Assembly: GCA_016936505.1 (NCBI GenBank)
Contig: JAFGXS010000006.1
Span: 1 to 64,000 of the forward strand
Length of the DNA stretch: 64,000 bases
Direction: 5' to 3'
Origin: Bacteroidales bacterium
GTDB lineage: Bacteria; Bacteroidota; Bacteroidia; Bacteroidales; F082
This document shows, piece by piece, positions 47,786 to 59,444 of this stretch. The notes beneath the pieces are model-generated. The model made no database searches and had not been told where the DNA came from. It saw nothing but the letters and a program-made list of their open reading frames with translations. The translations under genes were made by a program, and so were the position numbers. Within the stretch, counting starts at the first letter, position 1, and every line of letters begins with the position of its first letter.

Positions 47786-47834
47786 GACATTTCAAAAGAT
47801 TTACGTACCTATGCAGGCTAAACTGTGATCGCTT

Positions 47835-48824
47835 ATGCATGCATTGGAAGCACTGGACCACGTTCGCCTGAATTTCAGTCCGGCCAGCCTACATATTCTT
47901 AACCTTACGCTGGCTTTTGTGATGTTCGGAGTGGCACTCGACATTAAAATACAACATTTTAAGGACATTTTCTTCAAACCCAAGTCGGCTATTGTCGGGG
48001 TATTTTCGCAATTTATTGCCCTCCCGTTTTTCACCTTTCTGTTGGTTGTTTTACTAAAAGACTACATCACTCCTACCATTGCGCTGGGTATGATTTTAGT
48101 TGCTGCCTGTCCCGGCGGAAACATTAGTAATTTTATTTCTGCTCTGGCCAAAGGTAATGCGGCATTATCGGTAAGTTTGACTGCTTTTGCTACTATTTCA
48201 GCTGTATTCATGACCCCGCTTAACTTTGCTTTCTGGGGAAAACTTTATACGGGAATTATTGAACGCTCCAATGCTGATCAACTGGTTCGTCCGTTGGATA
48301 TCGACTTTTCACAAATGTTTCAAACTGTATTTTTGATTCTTGGAATTCCTTTAATTCTAGGCTTATTTATTAACCATAAATGGCCGAACCTGGCAAAGAA
48401 AATTATCGGGCCTTTAAAAAAGCTTTCCATCCTGGCTTTTGTTGCCATTGTAATATTTGCATTCGCAAAAAACTTTCATCATTTCATGCTTTATGTGAAA
48501 TATGTCTTTTTTATAGTTTTAGCACATAACGCACTGGCTTTAGGAACAGGTTATACACTTGGCCGCATTTTTAAACTTCCCAAAAAAGACAAAAAAACCA
48601 TTTCCATTGAAACAGGAATCCAAAATTCAGGATTGGCTCTAGTACTCATTTTCAACCCCAAAATTTTTCCCCCCGACATGGAACTTGGAGGTATGGCCAT
48701 TATTGCAGCCTGGTGGGGAATATGGCATATGGTTTCAGGACTTACTATGGCCTATTTCTGGTCGGGAACCTACAAAAAAATTAATTTTAGTTACCTGACC
48801 AATATTATTCGGAATGGGGATTGA
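47835..48824 (+). CDS. Bile acid:sodium symporter family (BASS) transporter
   Basis: This 329-aa membrane protein has about ten helices in the inverted-repeat BASS/SBF fold. The start LHILNLTLAFVMFGVALDIK and the ACPGGNISNF segment (Na+ site region) are typical. It likely imports an organic anion with Na+; bile acids are not implied in a non-gut organism, and pantoate or 2-keto acids are known substrates of relatives. Its 3' end overlaps the acyltransferase start by 11 nt. Confidence 0.88.
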   Translation: MHALEALDHVRLNFSPASLHILNLTLAFVMFGVALDIKIQHFKDIFFKPKSAIVGVFSQFIALPFFTFLLVVLLKDYITPTIALGMILVAACPGGNISNFISALAKGNAALSVSLTAFATISAVFMTPLNFAFWGKLYTGIIERSNADQLVRPLDIDFSQMFQTVFLILGIPLILGLFINHKWPNLAKKIIGPLKKLSILAFVAIVIFAFAKNFHHFMLYVKYVFFIVLAHNALALGTGYTLGRIFKLPKKDKKTISIETGIQNSGLALVLIFNPKIFPPDMELGGMAIIAAWWGIWHMVSGLTMAYFWSGTYKKINFSYLTNIIRNGD

Positions 48825-50181
48825 GAAGATTGAAAAGTTTTCGATACGATATCTTTTATTGAAAACCTTTGGAAAGTTTTGGCACGATTACATTTTCTAC
48901 CGCAAAGTTGAGTATGTGAATCGAAAATCCGTTCCATGGAATGAACATATAATTATCACCCCAAATCATCAGAATGCATTGATGGATGCGCTTGCAGTCG
49001 AACTTTCTAAAAAAAATCAGTTTGTTTTCGTTGCGCGTTCCGACATTTTCAAAAAGAAATTCATAGCCCGGATGCTGTATTTCTTGAAAATACTGCCTGT
49101 TTATCGAATTCGTGATGGTTTCGAAACGCTGAAAAAGAACGAACAGACTTTCAAAAAAACGCTGGATATCATCAATAATAAAAATGGCTTTGTTATAATG
49201 CCTGAAGGCAATCATGCGGGTTACCGCCGTTTAAGACCATTAAGAAAAGGTTTTGCACGCATTGCTTTTCAGGCTGAAGAAGCTACTAATTTTTCACTTG
49301 ACATTAAACTCATTCCGGTAGGCATCAGCTATAGTAATTATGAAAAGTACCGCAGCGATTTACTTGTCGTTTTTGGTGAACCAGTTCCTGTATCCAGGTT
49401 TTATGATGAATATAAAGCTAATCCTGCTGTTGCATTCAATAAAATTAAAGATGAGCTTGCTAAAGAAATAAAACCGCTCATGATTGATATTGAGAGCGAG
49501 GAAAACTATGATGTTTACGATAGTCTACGTTATCTGTATGAAAAAAGAGCAGCAAAAAAACTGGAAATAAACACACGTCGAAGACTCTACAATCAATTTA
49601 AGGTTCACAAAACCATTATTTCCGCACTCGATACTGAAGAAAAAGCCCAATCCAATGAATTCAATATCTTATCAGCAAAAACCAAAGCTTTTCTCAAGAA
49701 TATGCAGCAAATGAAACTTAACACGCAGGTTTTTGAAAAAAAGTCGGGAAATATGATTTTATGGTTGGTGAAGAGTCTTCTTCTTATTGTAGGTTTTCCA
49801 TTTTTCGCGTACGGTTTTATCAATAATGGAATTCCTTATTTCGCTCCTTTTTTGATTACCCGCTTATTCAAAGACAGGCAATTTCACAGCTCTTTTAAGT
49901 TTGGTGTTTCATTTTTTCTGTTTACACCGTTTTACGTACTTCAAACTGTTCTTATTTATCTCCTTTCGGAAAATGGTCAATGGACATTCTATTACATAAT
50001 CAGCTTACCATTATCAGCTGTGATTGCGTGGAAATATTCGAGGTTATACCTCAGCACACAAACAGACTTTCGGGTAATACAAAACAAAAAAAGTAAACGC
50101 TTTAAGGAAAGTAAAAAATTGTACAGTGAAATTATGAACCTCACGAATCAGGTCTTTCAGAAAAATCAGGAGAAGAAATAG
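48814..50181 (+). CDS. PlsC-like 1-acylglycerol-3-phosphate acyltransferase
   Basis: This 455-aa protein has an acyltransferase domain in residues 35-230: NHQNALMD is the catalytic His-Asp motif and MPEGNHAG matches the PEGT phosphate motif. The His-Asp spacing is five residues, where E. coli PlsC has four. Two C-terminal membrane segments (about 310-395) and a basic tail make it longer than E. coli PlsC. It should acylate lysophosphatidate or a related lipid. It overlaps the transporter gene by 11 nt. Confidence 0.8.
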   Translation: MGIEKIEKFSIRYLLLKTFGKFWHDYIFYRKVEYVNRKSVPWNEHIIITPNHQNALMDALAVELSKKNQFVFVARSDIFKKKFIARMLYFLKILPVYRIRDGFETLKKNEQTFKKTLDIINNKNGFVIMPEGNHAGYRRLRPLRKGFARIAFQAEEATNFSLDIKLIPVGISYSNYEKYRSDLLVVFGEPVPVSRFYDEYKANPAVAFNKIKDELAKEIKPLMIDIESEENYDVYDSLRYLYEKRAAKKLEINTRRRLYNQFKVHKTIISALDTEEKAQSNEFNILSAKTKAFLKNMQQMKLNTQVFEKKSGNMILWLVKSLLLIVGFPFFAYGFINNGIPYFAPFLITRLFKDRQFHSSFKFGVSFFLFTPFYVLQTVLIYLLSENGQWTFYYIISLPLSAVIAWKYSRLYLSTQTDFRVIQNKKSKRFKESKKLYSEIMNLTNQVFQKNQEKK

Positions 50182-50182
50182 C

Positions 50183-50968
50183 TTATCTCAGCTCAATATT
50201 TCCTTCAAAAACCTTTTCAGCCGGACCACGTAACCAAACATTAGTGAAACCATTTTCATTTGAATCAAAAGTCACGCTAAAATCGCCACCATGCGCCTGA
50301 ATTCTCAACTCCTTGATTCCGGTTTTCAAAAAAGCAGCCATTGCCGATGCCGTTACACCAGTTCCACAAGATAATGTTTCATCTTCAACACCACGCTCGT
50401 AGGTTCTTACATAAATTCTGTCGTGTTTCATTTCCACAAAATTAACATTGGTTCCTTCCGGAGCAAATCTCGAGTCTAACCGGATCTGACGCCCATTATT
50501 CACTACATCAAGCTGTTCTACATCATCAACAAATTGAACATAGTGAGGAACTCCGGTATTTAAAAAATAATAATCCGGATTTCGCTCAACTTTTTCAACA
50601 TCTACCATTTTAAGAGAAACATCATAGCGTTTCCCTTTCTCCAACTCGTGCTCAATTACTGCCTCATGCACTCCGTCAGAAGCAAGAAAAAGCATCCGTT
50701 CATTTGCACGACCTTCAATAAAAGCTAAAGAAGCAATACTACGCCCCCCATTTCCACACATAGTAGCCATTTTTCCATCGCTGTTATAGTAATGCATTTC
50801 AAAATCATAAGCTTCAGATGAACGCAAAATCATTAGTCCGTCTGCCCCAATACCAAAGTGTCTGTCACAAAGAAAACTGATCTGATCTTCCGACAATGTT
50901 ATATTGTCATCTCCTTCCACAATCATAATAAAATCATTGCCGTTGGCCTGAAATTTCTGAAATTTCAT
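50183..50968 (-). CDS. dapF: Diaminopimelate epimerase
   Basis: This 261-aa enzyme converts LL- to meso-diaminopimelate for peptidoglycan and lysine. It has the two catalytic cysteines Cys71 (MCGNGGRS) and Cys201 (LSCGTGVTAS) and the start QANGNDFIMI with the Asn-Asp substrate-binding site. It is convergent with the acyltransferase gene (1-nt gap). Confidence 0.96.
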   Translation of the reverse strand: MKFQKFQANGNDFIMIVEGDDNITLSEDQISFLCDRHFGIGADGLMILRSSEAYDFEMHYYNSDGKMATMCGNGGRSIASLAFIEGRANERMLFLASDGVHEAVIEHELEKGKRYDVSLKMVDVEKVERNPDYYFLNTGVPHYVQFVDDVEQLDVVNNGRQIRLDSRFAPEGTNVNFVEMKHDRIYVRTYERGVEDETLSCGTGVTASAMAAFLKTGIKELRIQAHGGDFSVTFDSNENGFTNVWLRGPAEKVFEGNIELR

Positions 50969-51175
50969 GATATAAAATTTAATAATTGTTAAATAGTTTA
51001 CTTGTCAACCTTTTTGGTGCAATTTTTGAATAACGAATTTAGTTTCAAACTATAACAAAGATTAACAACATGTTGAAATTAATCTGCTTTTTTCAACGTT
51101 TAAACAGAGAACTAAATTAGATTATTTTAAAAAGCACATTACATTATAGAAAACAAAAGTAATACGCTACAATAT

Positions 51176-52630
51176 ATGAGGACAATCGTTAAAAGTTTTT
51201 TTGGTGCAGCCATAGCAACGGCAATTGTTTTACTGATTTACAGTCTTGTTTTTGGAAATTCGGATTATTCGTCACAAAAACAAATTCAATACAATAAGGC
51301 AAGTCAAACAAAACAATCAACTTTTCCTCAAACAGGAAACACAAATTTTGTTGATGCGGCTCAAAAATCTGTCAATGCTGTGGTTCACATCAAAACAATT
51401 GTTGGCATAAAACCACAGCATTATGATGATTTTTTCGGACAATTGCGCGACTATTTATACGGGCAAAGAAAAACAAACAGAGCACTCGTTGCTTTTGGAT
51501 CAGGGGTAATTATTTCTTCTGACGGATATATCGTAACCAACAATCATGTGGTGGCAGGAGCCGATAAAATAACTGTAACATTTAATGATAAACGTCAGAT
51601 GACAGCTAAAGTGATTGGAACGTCTGCTTCAACTGATTTAGCCTTAATTAAGGTGGAAGCTCAGGATTTACCTTACCTAACCTACGGAAATTCAAATAAC
51701 CTGGAAGTCGGCCAGTGGGTGTTGGCTGTGGGAAATCCATTTAACCTTACTTCGACAGTTACTGCCGGAATTGTAAGTGCCAAAGCCAGAAATATTAATA
51801 TCCCTGGCGGACAGTCTGGAATTGAATCTTTTATTCAAACCGACGCTGCTGTAAATCCTGGAAATAGTGGAGGAGCATTGGTTAATACCGATGGTCAGTT
51901 GGTAGGGATTAATACAGCAATTGCATCCAAAACCGGAGCATATGAAGGATACTCTTTTGCAATCCCGTCAAATTTCGTAAAAAAAGTCGTGAATGATTTA
52001 AAAAAATATGGACACATTCAACGGGCCTACATGGGAATCCTAATCAGAGATATTAATGAACAACTGGCAAAAGAAAAAGATATAAATAACCTTGAAGGAG
52101 TTTATGTAGCAGAAGTAATTGACAATGGTGGTGCTGGAGAAGCAGGAATGAAACCCGGAGATATAATAAAAGCATTGAATGATATGCCAGTAAAAGGACT
52201 TGTGTCTTTTATAGAAATTTTGGGTCAATACAGTCCTGGTGACAAAATTAAGGCGACAATTTTAAGAAATAACAACAAAAAAATACTTACAATTACACTT
52301 AAGAACCGTGATGGATCACTTGCCGTGGTTAAGCCTCAGAATCCATTTTTTAATGAAAAACTGGGAGTTGAACTTGAAAGTATTTCCGATGCTCTACAGA
52401 ATAATCTGGGAATAGATCAAGGCCTACAGATTATAAGTCTTTCCAATGGTGTTTTAAAAAACGGAGGAATTATCAAAAGTTTCATCATCACGGAAATTAA
52501 TGGCCAGAGGGTTTCCAATGAAGAAACCCTCAACCACGCCCTTAATTTAAGCGAACAGGAAAATAATGTAGTGAAGATGAAAGGGATATATCCCAACGGC
52601 ATGAAAATATCTTTTGAATTTATGTTATAA
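51176..52630 (+). CDS. degP: DegP/HtrA-type periplasmic serine protease
   Basis: This 484-aa protein has an N-terminal membrane segment (about 8-28, no lipobox) and a trypsin-like domain with triad His124 (TNNHVV), Asp154 (STDLALIK) and Ser231 (NPGNSGGALV). Two PDZ domains follow (about 275-370 and 385-480). It degrades or refolds damaged envelope proteins. It is a single gene preceding rpoD. Confidence 0.94.
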   Translation: MRTIVKSFFGAAIATAIVLLIYSLVFGNSDYSSQKQIQYNKASQTKQSTFPQTGNTNFVDAAQKSVNAVVHIKTIVGIKPQHYDDFFGQLRDYLYGQRKTNRALVAFGSGVIISSDGYIVTNNHVVAGADKITVTFNDKRQMTAKVIGTSASTDLALIKVEAQDLPYLTYGNSNNLEVGQWVLAVGNPFNLTSTVTAGIVSAKARNINIPGGQSGIESFIQTDAAVNPGNSGGALVNTDGQLVGINTAIASKTGAYEGYSFAIPSNFVKKVVNDLKKYGHIQRAYMGILIRDINEQLAKEKDINNLEGVYVAEVIDNGGAGEAGMKPGDIIKALNDMPVKGLVSFIEILGQYSPGDKIKATILRNNNKKILTITLKNRDGSLAVVKPQNPFFNEKLGVELESISDALQNNLGIDQGLQIISLSNGVLKNGGIIKSFIITEINGQRVSNEETLNHALNLSEQENNVVKMKGIYPNGMKISFEFML

Positions 52631-52717
52631 AAATTTGTTATTTGGATTTTTTTTAAATAAATTGCTGAACTAATTGAATAATAATAAATAAAGTCGTTTT
52701 AAAATTATAATAATACA

Positions 52718-53581
52718 ATGAGACAACTAAAAATAACCAAATCTATAACCAATCGTAACACTGCGTCTCTGGATAAATACCTGCAGGAAATCGGTAAAGA
52801 AGAATTGATTACTGCAGAAGAAGAAGTTGATCTGGCGCGCAAAATCAGAGCCGGTGACGAAAGAGCTTTGGAGAAACTTACCAAAGCAAATCTCAGATTT
52901 GTCGTCTCGGTAGCTAAACAATATCAAAATCAGGGGCTCAGTCTTCCTGACCTGATCAATGAAGGCAATGTCGGATTAATTAAAGCCGCCCGACGGTTCG
53001 ATGAAACACGCGGATTTAAATTCATATCTTATGCTGTTTGGTGGATCCGACAGTCTATTTTACAGGCTTTGGCTGAACAATCAAGAATTGTTCGGCTGCC
53101 ATTGAATCAGGTAGGTTCATTAAATAAAATAAAAAAAGCCTCAATGGCGCTTGAACAAAAATATCAACGCCTGCCATCGACTGATGAAATTGCCAAAGAA
53201 ATGGACATTTCTGAAAGCAAGATTGAAGGAGCTATGAAAATAACAACCCGGTATGTTTCAATGGATGCTCCTATTGGCGCAGAAGAAGATACAACCTTGA
53301 TGGATGTTTACATTCCTTCAGAAACACCTAATACAGATGACGACCTGATTCAGGAATCGCTCCGTAAAGAAATTGAACGCTCTCTTTCGACACTCAGCGA
53401 AAAAGAAAGAGATGTGATTAACCTATATTACGGAATAGGTATGAACCATGGTTTAACACTTGAAGAAATTGGTGCCAAATTTGATTTAACCAGAGAACGG
53501 GTTCGTCAAATCAAAGAAAAAGCAATTCGTCGACTCAGACATACTTCAAGAAGCAAACTTCTTAAAGCCTACTTAGGCTAA
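52718..53581 (+). CDS. rpoD: Primary sigma factor RpoD (sigma A)
   Basis: This 287-aa sigma factor is the short Bacteroidota housekeeping type. It has region 1.2 ([15 protein letters not shown]), region 2 ([37 protein letters not shown]), region 3 ([16 protein letters not shown]) and region 4 (LTREQ-like [19 protein letters not shown]). It lacks the long region 1.1 of E. coli RpoD. It would read the TAnnTTTG promoters seen across this window. A strong terminator follows. Confidence 0.95.
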   Translation: MRQLKITKSITNRNTASLDKYLQEIGKEELITAEEEVDLARKIRAGDERALEKLTKANLRFVVSVAKQYQNQGLSLPDLINEGNVGLIKAARRFDETRGFKFISYAVWWIRQSILQALAEQSRIVRLPLNQVGSLNKIKKASMALEQKYQRLPSTDEIAKEMDISESKIEGAMKITTRYVSMDAPIGAEEDTTLMDVYIPSETPNTDDDLIQESLRKEIERSLSTLSEKERDVINLYYGIGMNHGLTLEEIGAKFDLTRERVRQIKEKAIRRLRHTSRSKLLKAYLG

Positions 53582-53611
53582 AGTAATAAGTTAATTAATT
53601 TATAATTTATT

Positions 53612-53643
53612 GGCGGATAGAAATTTCTATCCGCCTTTTTTTT
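53612..53643 (+). terminator. Strong terminator after rpoD
   Basis: A perfect 24-nt palindrome at 53612-53635 (12-nt arms, GC-rich outer stem GGCGGATAG) is followed by a T run to 53643. The T run also touches the -7 box of the next gene. Confidence 0.9.
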
Positions 53644-53650
53644 ACATTTG
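53643..53650 (+). promoter_or_regulatory. -7 box (TACATTTG) of the GAPDH gene
   Basis: A perfect TAnnTTTG match, starting at the last T of the rpoD terminator and 41 nt before the ATG. Confidence 0.5.
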
Positions 53651-53691
53651 TGGGACAGCTTATTTCTTAACCATCAAATAATTAATGGACA

Positions 53692-55155
53692 ATGAATTCC
53701 AAAAAAGACATGAATGGAAACTATGAAGTTTCCCTGAATGACTGGGCCCATCAGGAAAAACTGGCTAACGAATTCATCAGCGTGCTTTACAAACTTTTTT
53801 ACGACAAGAGTACAGAACTGGTCTTGTTTCGTGAGCAACTGATTGACCGAAGTGCCAGTGTAATCCTTTACCGTCATTCTTACGCCGAAAACATCATCGA
53901 CAAGCCTTTAAACATAAAGGATTCTTTGACTTTGGCCAAAGCCATTTTGCGAACCAACATTGGGGCTTCACGCATCGACATCGGAAAACTGAACCAGGAA
54001 TGGACTCTGGAACAGAAAAACTTTGTAGATGAAGAAGATTTTATTCAGTTTAAACTGAAACATCTGATGGAGGCCAAAAACGCTCCCTGTAAACCTAGAG
54101 ATGTTATTCTTTATGGTTTTGGACGTATTGGGCGTTTACTGGCACGAGAGCTCATTATTCAGGGCAATGGGAGACAACTTCGGGTGAAAGCCATTGTTAC
54201 ACGCGGAAACGATGATCTCCACATTGTAAAACGAGCTTCGTTATTTCGTCATGACTCCATTCACGGACCTTTCCGTGGTGTAGCCATCGAAGATCTGGAT
54301 GACAAAACCATATACATTAATGGACACAAGGTGCTTATGCTTGCAGCCAACAATCCGGAAGATATCGATTACACAGAATATGGAATTAAGGATGCCATTC
54401 TGATTGACAATACTGGTATTTACCGCGATAGAACCGGACTCAGTAAGCACTTGAATGCCAAAGGAGTTAGTAAAGTATTACTTACCGCTCCTGGAAAAGG
54501 TGATATTCCCAACATTGTTTATGGTGTAAATGAAAAAACTGTTGAGGTTAAAAACGAACAAATTTTCTCAGCAGCTTCTTGTACAACTAATGCTGCAACA
54601 CCTATTCTTTACCTTTTGGAGAAAAAATTTGGTATTGAAAAAGGACATATTGAGACAGTTCATTCCTATACCAATGATCAGAACCTTTTGGATAATTTTC
54701 ATAAAAAATATCGTCGTGGGCGGGCTGCTCCGTTAAATTTAGTCATTACAGAAACGGGAGCTGCAAGCGCTGTGGCCAAAGCCATTCCCCAACTAAAAGA
54801 TAAATTAACAGGAAACGCCATCCGCGTTCCTACTCCAAATGTTTCGTTGGTCATATTATCTTTAACCGTTAATAAAGAAACCTCTGTAGAAGAAGTAAAC
54901 AACCTAATGCTCAAAGCCTCACTGGATGGAGAACTGGTTCAACAGATCAAATATTCAACATCAAATGACGCGGTCTCTTCTGATTTCATCAGTGAATCGG
55001 CAACTTCCATTTTCGACAGTCAGGCTACAATAGTCTCAAGCGACAAAAAAAGCATCGTAGCCTATGTTTGGTATGATAATGAGTTTGGTTATGCCTTGCA
55101 GGTTATTCGTGTTGCCAAAATGATAGCCGGAGTTATCAGGCCAGCCTATTATTAA
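53692..55155 (+). CDS. gap: Glyceraldehyde-3-phosphate dehydrogenase, long form
   Basis: This 487-aa glycolytic enzyme has an N-terminal extension of about 135 residues before the NAD-binding motif GFGRIGR (142-148). The catalytic Cys297 is in SAASCTTNAATP and the active-site His in HSYTNDQ. The usual bacterial GAPDH is about 335 aa; long forms occur in Bacteroidota and some marine Proteobacteria. The role of the extension is unknown. It has its own promoter and terminator. Confidence 0.95.
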   Translation: MNSKKDMNGNYEVSLNDWAHQEKLANEFISVLYKLFYDKSTELVLFREQLIDRSASVILYRHSYAENIIDKPLNIKDSLTLAKAILRTNIGASRIDIGKLNQEWTLEQKNFVDEEDFIQFKLKHLMEAKNAPCKPRDVILYGFGRIGRLLARELIIQGNGRQLRVKAIVTRGNDDLHIVKRASLFRHDSIHGPFRGVAIEDLDDKTIYINGHKVLMLAANNPEDIDYTEYGIKDAILIDNTGIYRDRTGLSKHLNAKGVSKVLLTAPGKGDIPNIVYGVNEKTVEVKNEQIFSAASCTTNAATPILYLLEKKFGIEKGHIETVHSYTNDQNLLDNFHKKYRRGRAAPLNLVITETGAASAVAKAIPQLKDKLTGNAIRVPTPNVSLVILSLTVNKETSVEEVNNLMLKASLDGELVQQIKYSTSNDAVSSDFISESATSIFDSQATIVSSDKKSIVAYVWYDNEFGYALQVIRVAKMIAGVIRPAYY

Positions 55156-55190
55156 ATTTTAGTTAAATTTTCTTAAAAATAAAAACTTTT

Positions 55191-55224
55191 GAGCCGGCAA
55201 AATCTGCCGGCTCTCTTTTTTTTC
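55191..55224 (+). terminator. Terminator after gap
   Basis: GAGCCGGCA (55191-55199) pairs with TGCCGGCTC (55205-55213) around a 5-nt loop and is followed by a run of T. Confidence 0.9.
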
Positions 55225-55308
55225 AATGAGTTAAATAGCTGATCAAGCAAAATATAGAAACGAACACCACTTTCAGGTATCCATAAAAGTTGTTTCTTTG
55301 CACTTTAA

Positions 55309-56937
<1,629 letters not shown>

Positions 56938-56998
56938 TTTATTAAGTACTCTTTTGTGAGATTTGTTATTGCTCTTTATTGAAATGAAGGCAATTTCA

Positions 56999-57006
56999 TA
57001 TTTTTG
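56999..57006 (+). promoter_or_regulatory. -7 box (TATTTTTG) of mutS2
   Basis: A perfect TAnnTTTG match ending 5 nt before the ATG at 57012. The GTG at 57006 begins at the last base of the box and was rejected as a start. Confidence 0.5.
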
Positions 57007-57011
57007 TGCTC

Positions 57012-59444
57012 ATGATTTATCCTTCAAACTTTGAGCACAAAATTGGGTTTAATCAAATCAGAAATCTGATTGGTGATGCCTGCATCAGCGAAATGGGCAG
57101 ACACTTTGTCTCGCGAATGAAATTTACCAACAAAAAACCATTGCTTGAAAAGTGGTTAAATCAATGTTCTGAGTTATCATTTATTATTTCTTCAGGAAAG
57201 AGCTTTCCTTCACAAAATTATTTTGATCTGCGTGAAGAATTTCAAAGGCTAAAAACACCGGGAACGTTTATTGGCCAGGAAGCTTTGTTTGACCTTAAAC
57301 TATCATTGGCGACATTATCAGACATTTTGGCCTTTTTCAATAATTCAGATGAAAATGAATTTCCTGAACTAAAGGTATTAACGACTTCTATTTTGTTTCC
57401 TGAAAAATTATTTCAACTGGCCGAATCTATTATTGATTACAAAGGAGAAATAAAAGATACTGCCTCAACCAGGCTTGCTGAAATCAGAAAAGAACTGGTT
57501 TCCAAACAAAAAAAAATAATGAAAGAAACACGCAAAGTGTTTCAACACGCCAAAGATTCAGGATTGACAGTTGACAAAGCTGAAATCACAATCCGAAACG
57601 GACGTTGGGTAATTCCTGTAAAAGCTGCAGACAAAAGGGCTTTCCAGGGAGTAATCCATGATGAATCAGCCACGGGTCAAACCATCTTTATTGAACCAAT
57701 GGTTTCCTTCGAAATCAATAATGAGCTCCGTGAACTTGAAAATGAGGAACACAGGGAAATAATTAAAATCCTGACCCATTTTACCGATGAACTAAGACCT
57801 TTTATTGATGAATTAAACAACGCTTACCGTTTTTTAGGGTTGATCGATTTCATCAGAGCCAAAGCCATTTTCTCAAACAGTATCAATGGCCACATTCCTG
57901 TACTTTCTGATGAAAATATACTGAAGTTAAAAAGAGGTGTACATCCTTTATTATTTCTTAACCACAAAAAATCAGGAAAGGAAATTGTTCCTTTGGATTT
58001 GGATCTTAATCCTGAGAACCGTATGATTGTTATTTCCGGACCAAATGCAGGAGGAAAATCTGTTTGCCTAAAAACAGTAGGACTACTTCAATATATGCTT
58101 CAATGTGGTATTCCATTATCAGCATCTCCTGACAGTATATTCAGGCTCTACGAAAATATTTTTATCGATATTGGAGATGAACAGTCGCTGGAAAATGACT
58201 TAAGCACATACAGCTCCCATTTGCTCAACATGAAGCATTTTATTCAACATGCCAACGAGAACAGCCTGATTTTGATTGATGAATTTGGTACAGGAACCGA
58301 ACCGCAATTAGGTGGAGCCATTGCTGAAGCTGCATTAGAACAGTTTTCACACAAAAAAGCATATGGTGTAATTACCACACACTATAGCAATTTAAAGCTT
58401 GCCGCCGACAGGCTGAACGGGCTGATTAACGGAGCCATGTTATTTGATGTTGAAGAACTTAAACCTTTATACCTATTAAAAACCGGACAACCGGGTAGCT
58501 CATTTGCCTTTGAAATAGCTAAGAAAATAGGTTTCCCTAAATCGGTTATTCAACGTGCACAAAAAAAATCAGGAAGTCAGCATTTACGATTTGATATTCA
58601 ATTACAACAGCTGGAAGCCGATAAGCTTTCATTTTCTCAACAAAAAAAAGAAGTCGATGAAAAGGAAGCACAACTCAACCAACTACTGCAACGATATAAC
58701 GAACTGAAGGATCAGATTCAACAACAAAAAAAGGAAATCATCCAACAGGCAAAAGAAGAAGCTTTAAACATAGTTAGCCAAGCCAATAAAAAAGTTGAGA
58801 ACACCATACGTGAGATTAAAGAAGCACAGGCAGAAAAAGAAAAAACCAAAATCAGCCGTGAAGAACTGAATAAAACTAAAAAACTTCTTGAAAAAGATAT
58901 TGAAAAACTTAAACAACCAGTTCAGAAACAAGTTAAAAAAAGAACAAACTCTTCTGTTGAAGTTCAAAAAACTCCTGAAAGTGGTCCGCTCAAGGTTGGT
59001 GATTATGTTCAGATAAAGAATACCGGATCTGTTGGCATTTTGCTTAAAACATCTGATAAAGAAAGCCAGGTTGAAGTGAATGGAATGAAACTGACTATCG
59101 CAACAAAAAATCTAGAAAAAACTCTTAAACGGCCTAAAAAAACAGGTCCAAAAGGTTCTTATTCAGGTATTGTGCAATCTTTAAACGACAGAGCCAATGA
59201 TTTTAAACTTTCGTTGGATTTAAGAGGTAAACGTGCCGATGAAGCCTTAGAACTTTTACAAAAGTATATTGATGATGCTATTATGCTGGGTATGAAAGAA
59301 GTCAGCATTTTACACGGAAAAGGGTTTGGAATTTTGAGAGAAACGCTACGAGAATATTTATTGTCGGTAAAAGAAATCGATAATTTTGGTGATGCACCGG
59401 TAGATATGGGAGGAGCAGGTATTACGCGAATAAGGTTCAAATAA
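57012..59444 (+). CDS. mutS2: Endonuclease MutS2
   Basis: The ATG at 57012 gives 810 aa with the standard MIYPSNFEHKIGF beginning. MutS core and lever domains are followed by the ABC-type ATPase domain with Walker A GPNAGGKS, signature STYSSH and Walker B LILIDEFGTGTEP. A coiled coil covers about residues 525-660. A C-terminal Smr nuclease domain (LDLRGKRADEAL, HGKGFGIL) ends the protein. Known roles are suppression of recombination and, in some bacteria, rescue of collided ribosomes. Confidence 0.95.
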   Translation: MIYPSNFEHKIGFNQIRNLIGDACISEMGRHFVSRMKFTNKKPLLEKWLNQCSELSFIISSGKSFPSQNYFDLREEFQRLKTPGTFIGQEALFDLKLSLATLSDILAFFNNSDENEFPELKVLTTSILFPEKLFQLAESIIDYKGEIKDTASTRLAEIRKELVSKQKKIMKETRKVFQHAKDSGLTVDKAEITIRNGRWVIPVKAADKRAFQGVIHDESATGQTIFIEPMVSFEINNELRELENEEHREIIKILTHFTDELRPFIDELNNAYRFLGLIDFIRAKAIFSNSINGHIPVLSDENILKLKRGVHPLLFLNHKKSGKEIVPLDLDLNPENRMIVISGPNAGGKSVCLKTVGLLQYMLQCGIPLSASPDSIFRLYENIFIDIGDEQSLENDLSTYSSHLLNMKHFIQHANENSLILIDEFGTGTEPQLGGAIAEAALEQFSHKKAYGVITTHYSNLKLAADRLNGLINGAMLFDVEELKPLYLLKTGQPGSSFAFEIAKKIGFPKSVIQRAQKKSGSQHLRFDIQLQQLEADKLSFSQQKKEVDEKEAQLNQLLQRYNELKDQIQQQKKEIIQQAKEEALNIVSQANKKVENTIREIKEAQAEKEKTKISREELNKTKKLLEKDIEKLKQPVQKQVKKRTNSSVEVQKTPESGPLKVGDYVQIKNTGSVGILLKTSDKESQVEVNGMKLTIATKNLEKTLKRPKKTGPKGSYSGIVQSLNDRANDFKLSLDLRGKRADEALELLQKYIDDAIMLGMKEVSILHGKGFGILRETLREYLLSVKEIDNFGDAPVDMGGAGITRIRFK

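Noticed and set aside
47811-47828. Five-codon reading frame before the BASS transporter as an attenuating leader peptide
   Set aside because: There is no run of regulatory codons and no terminator/antiterminator pair; it is probably chance.
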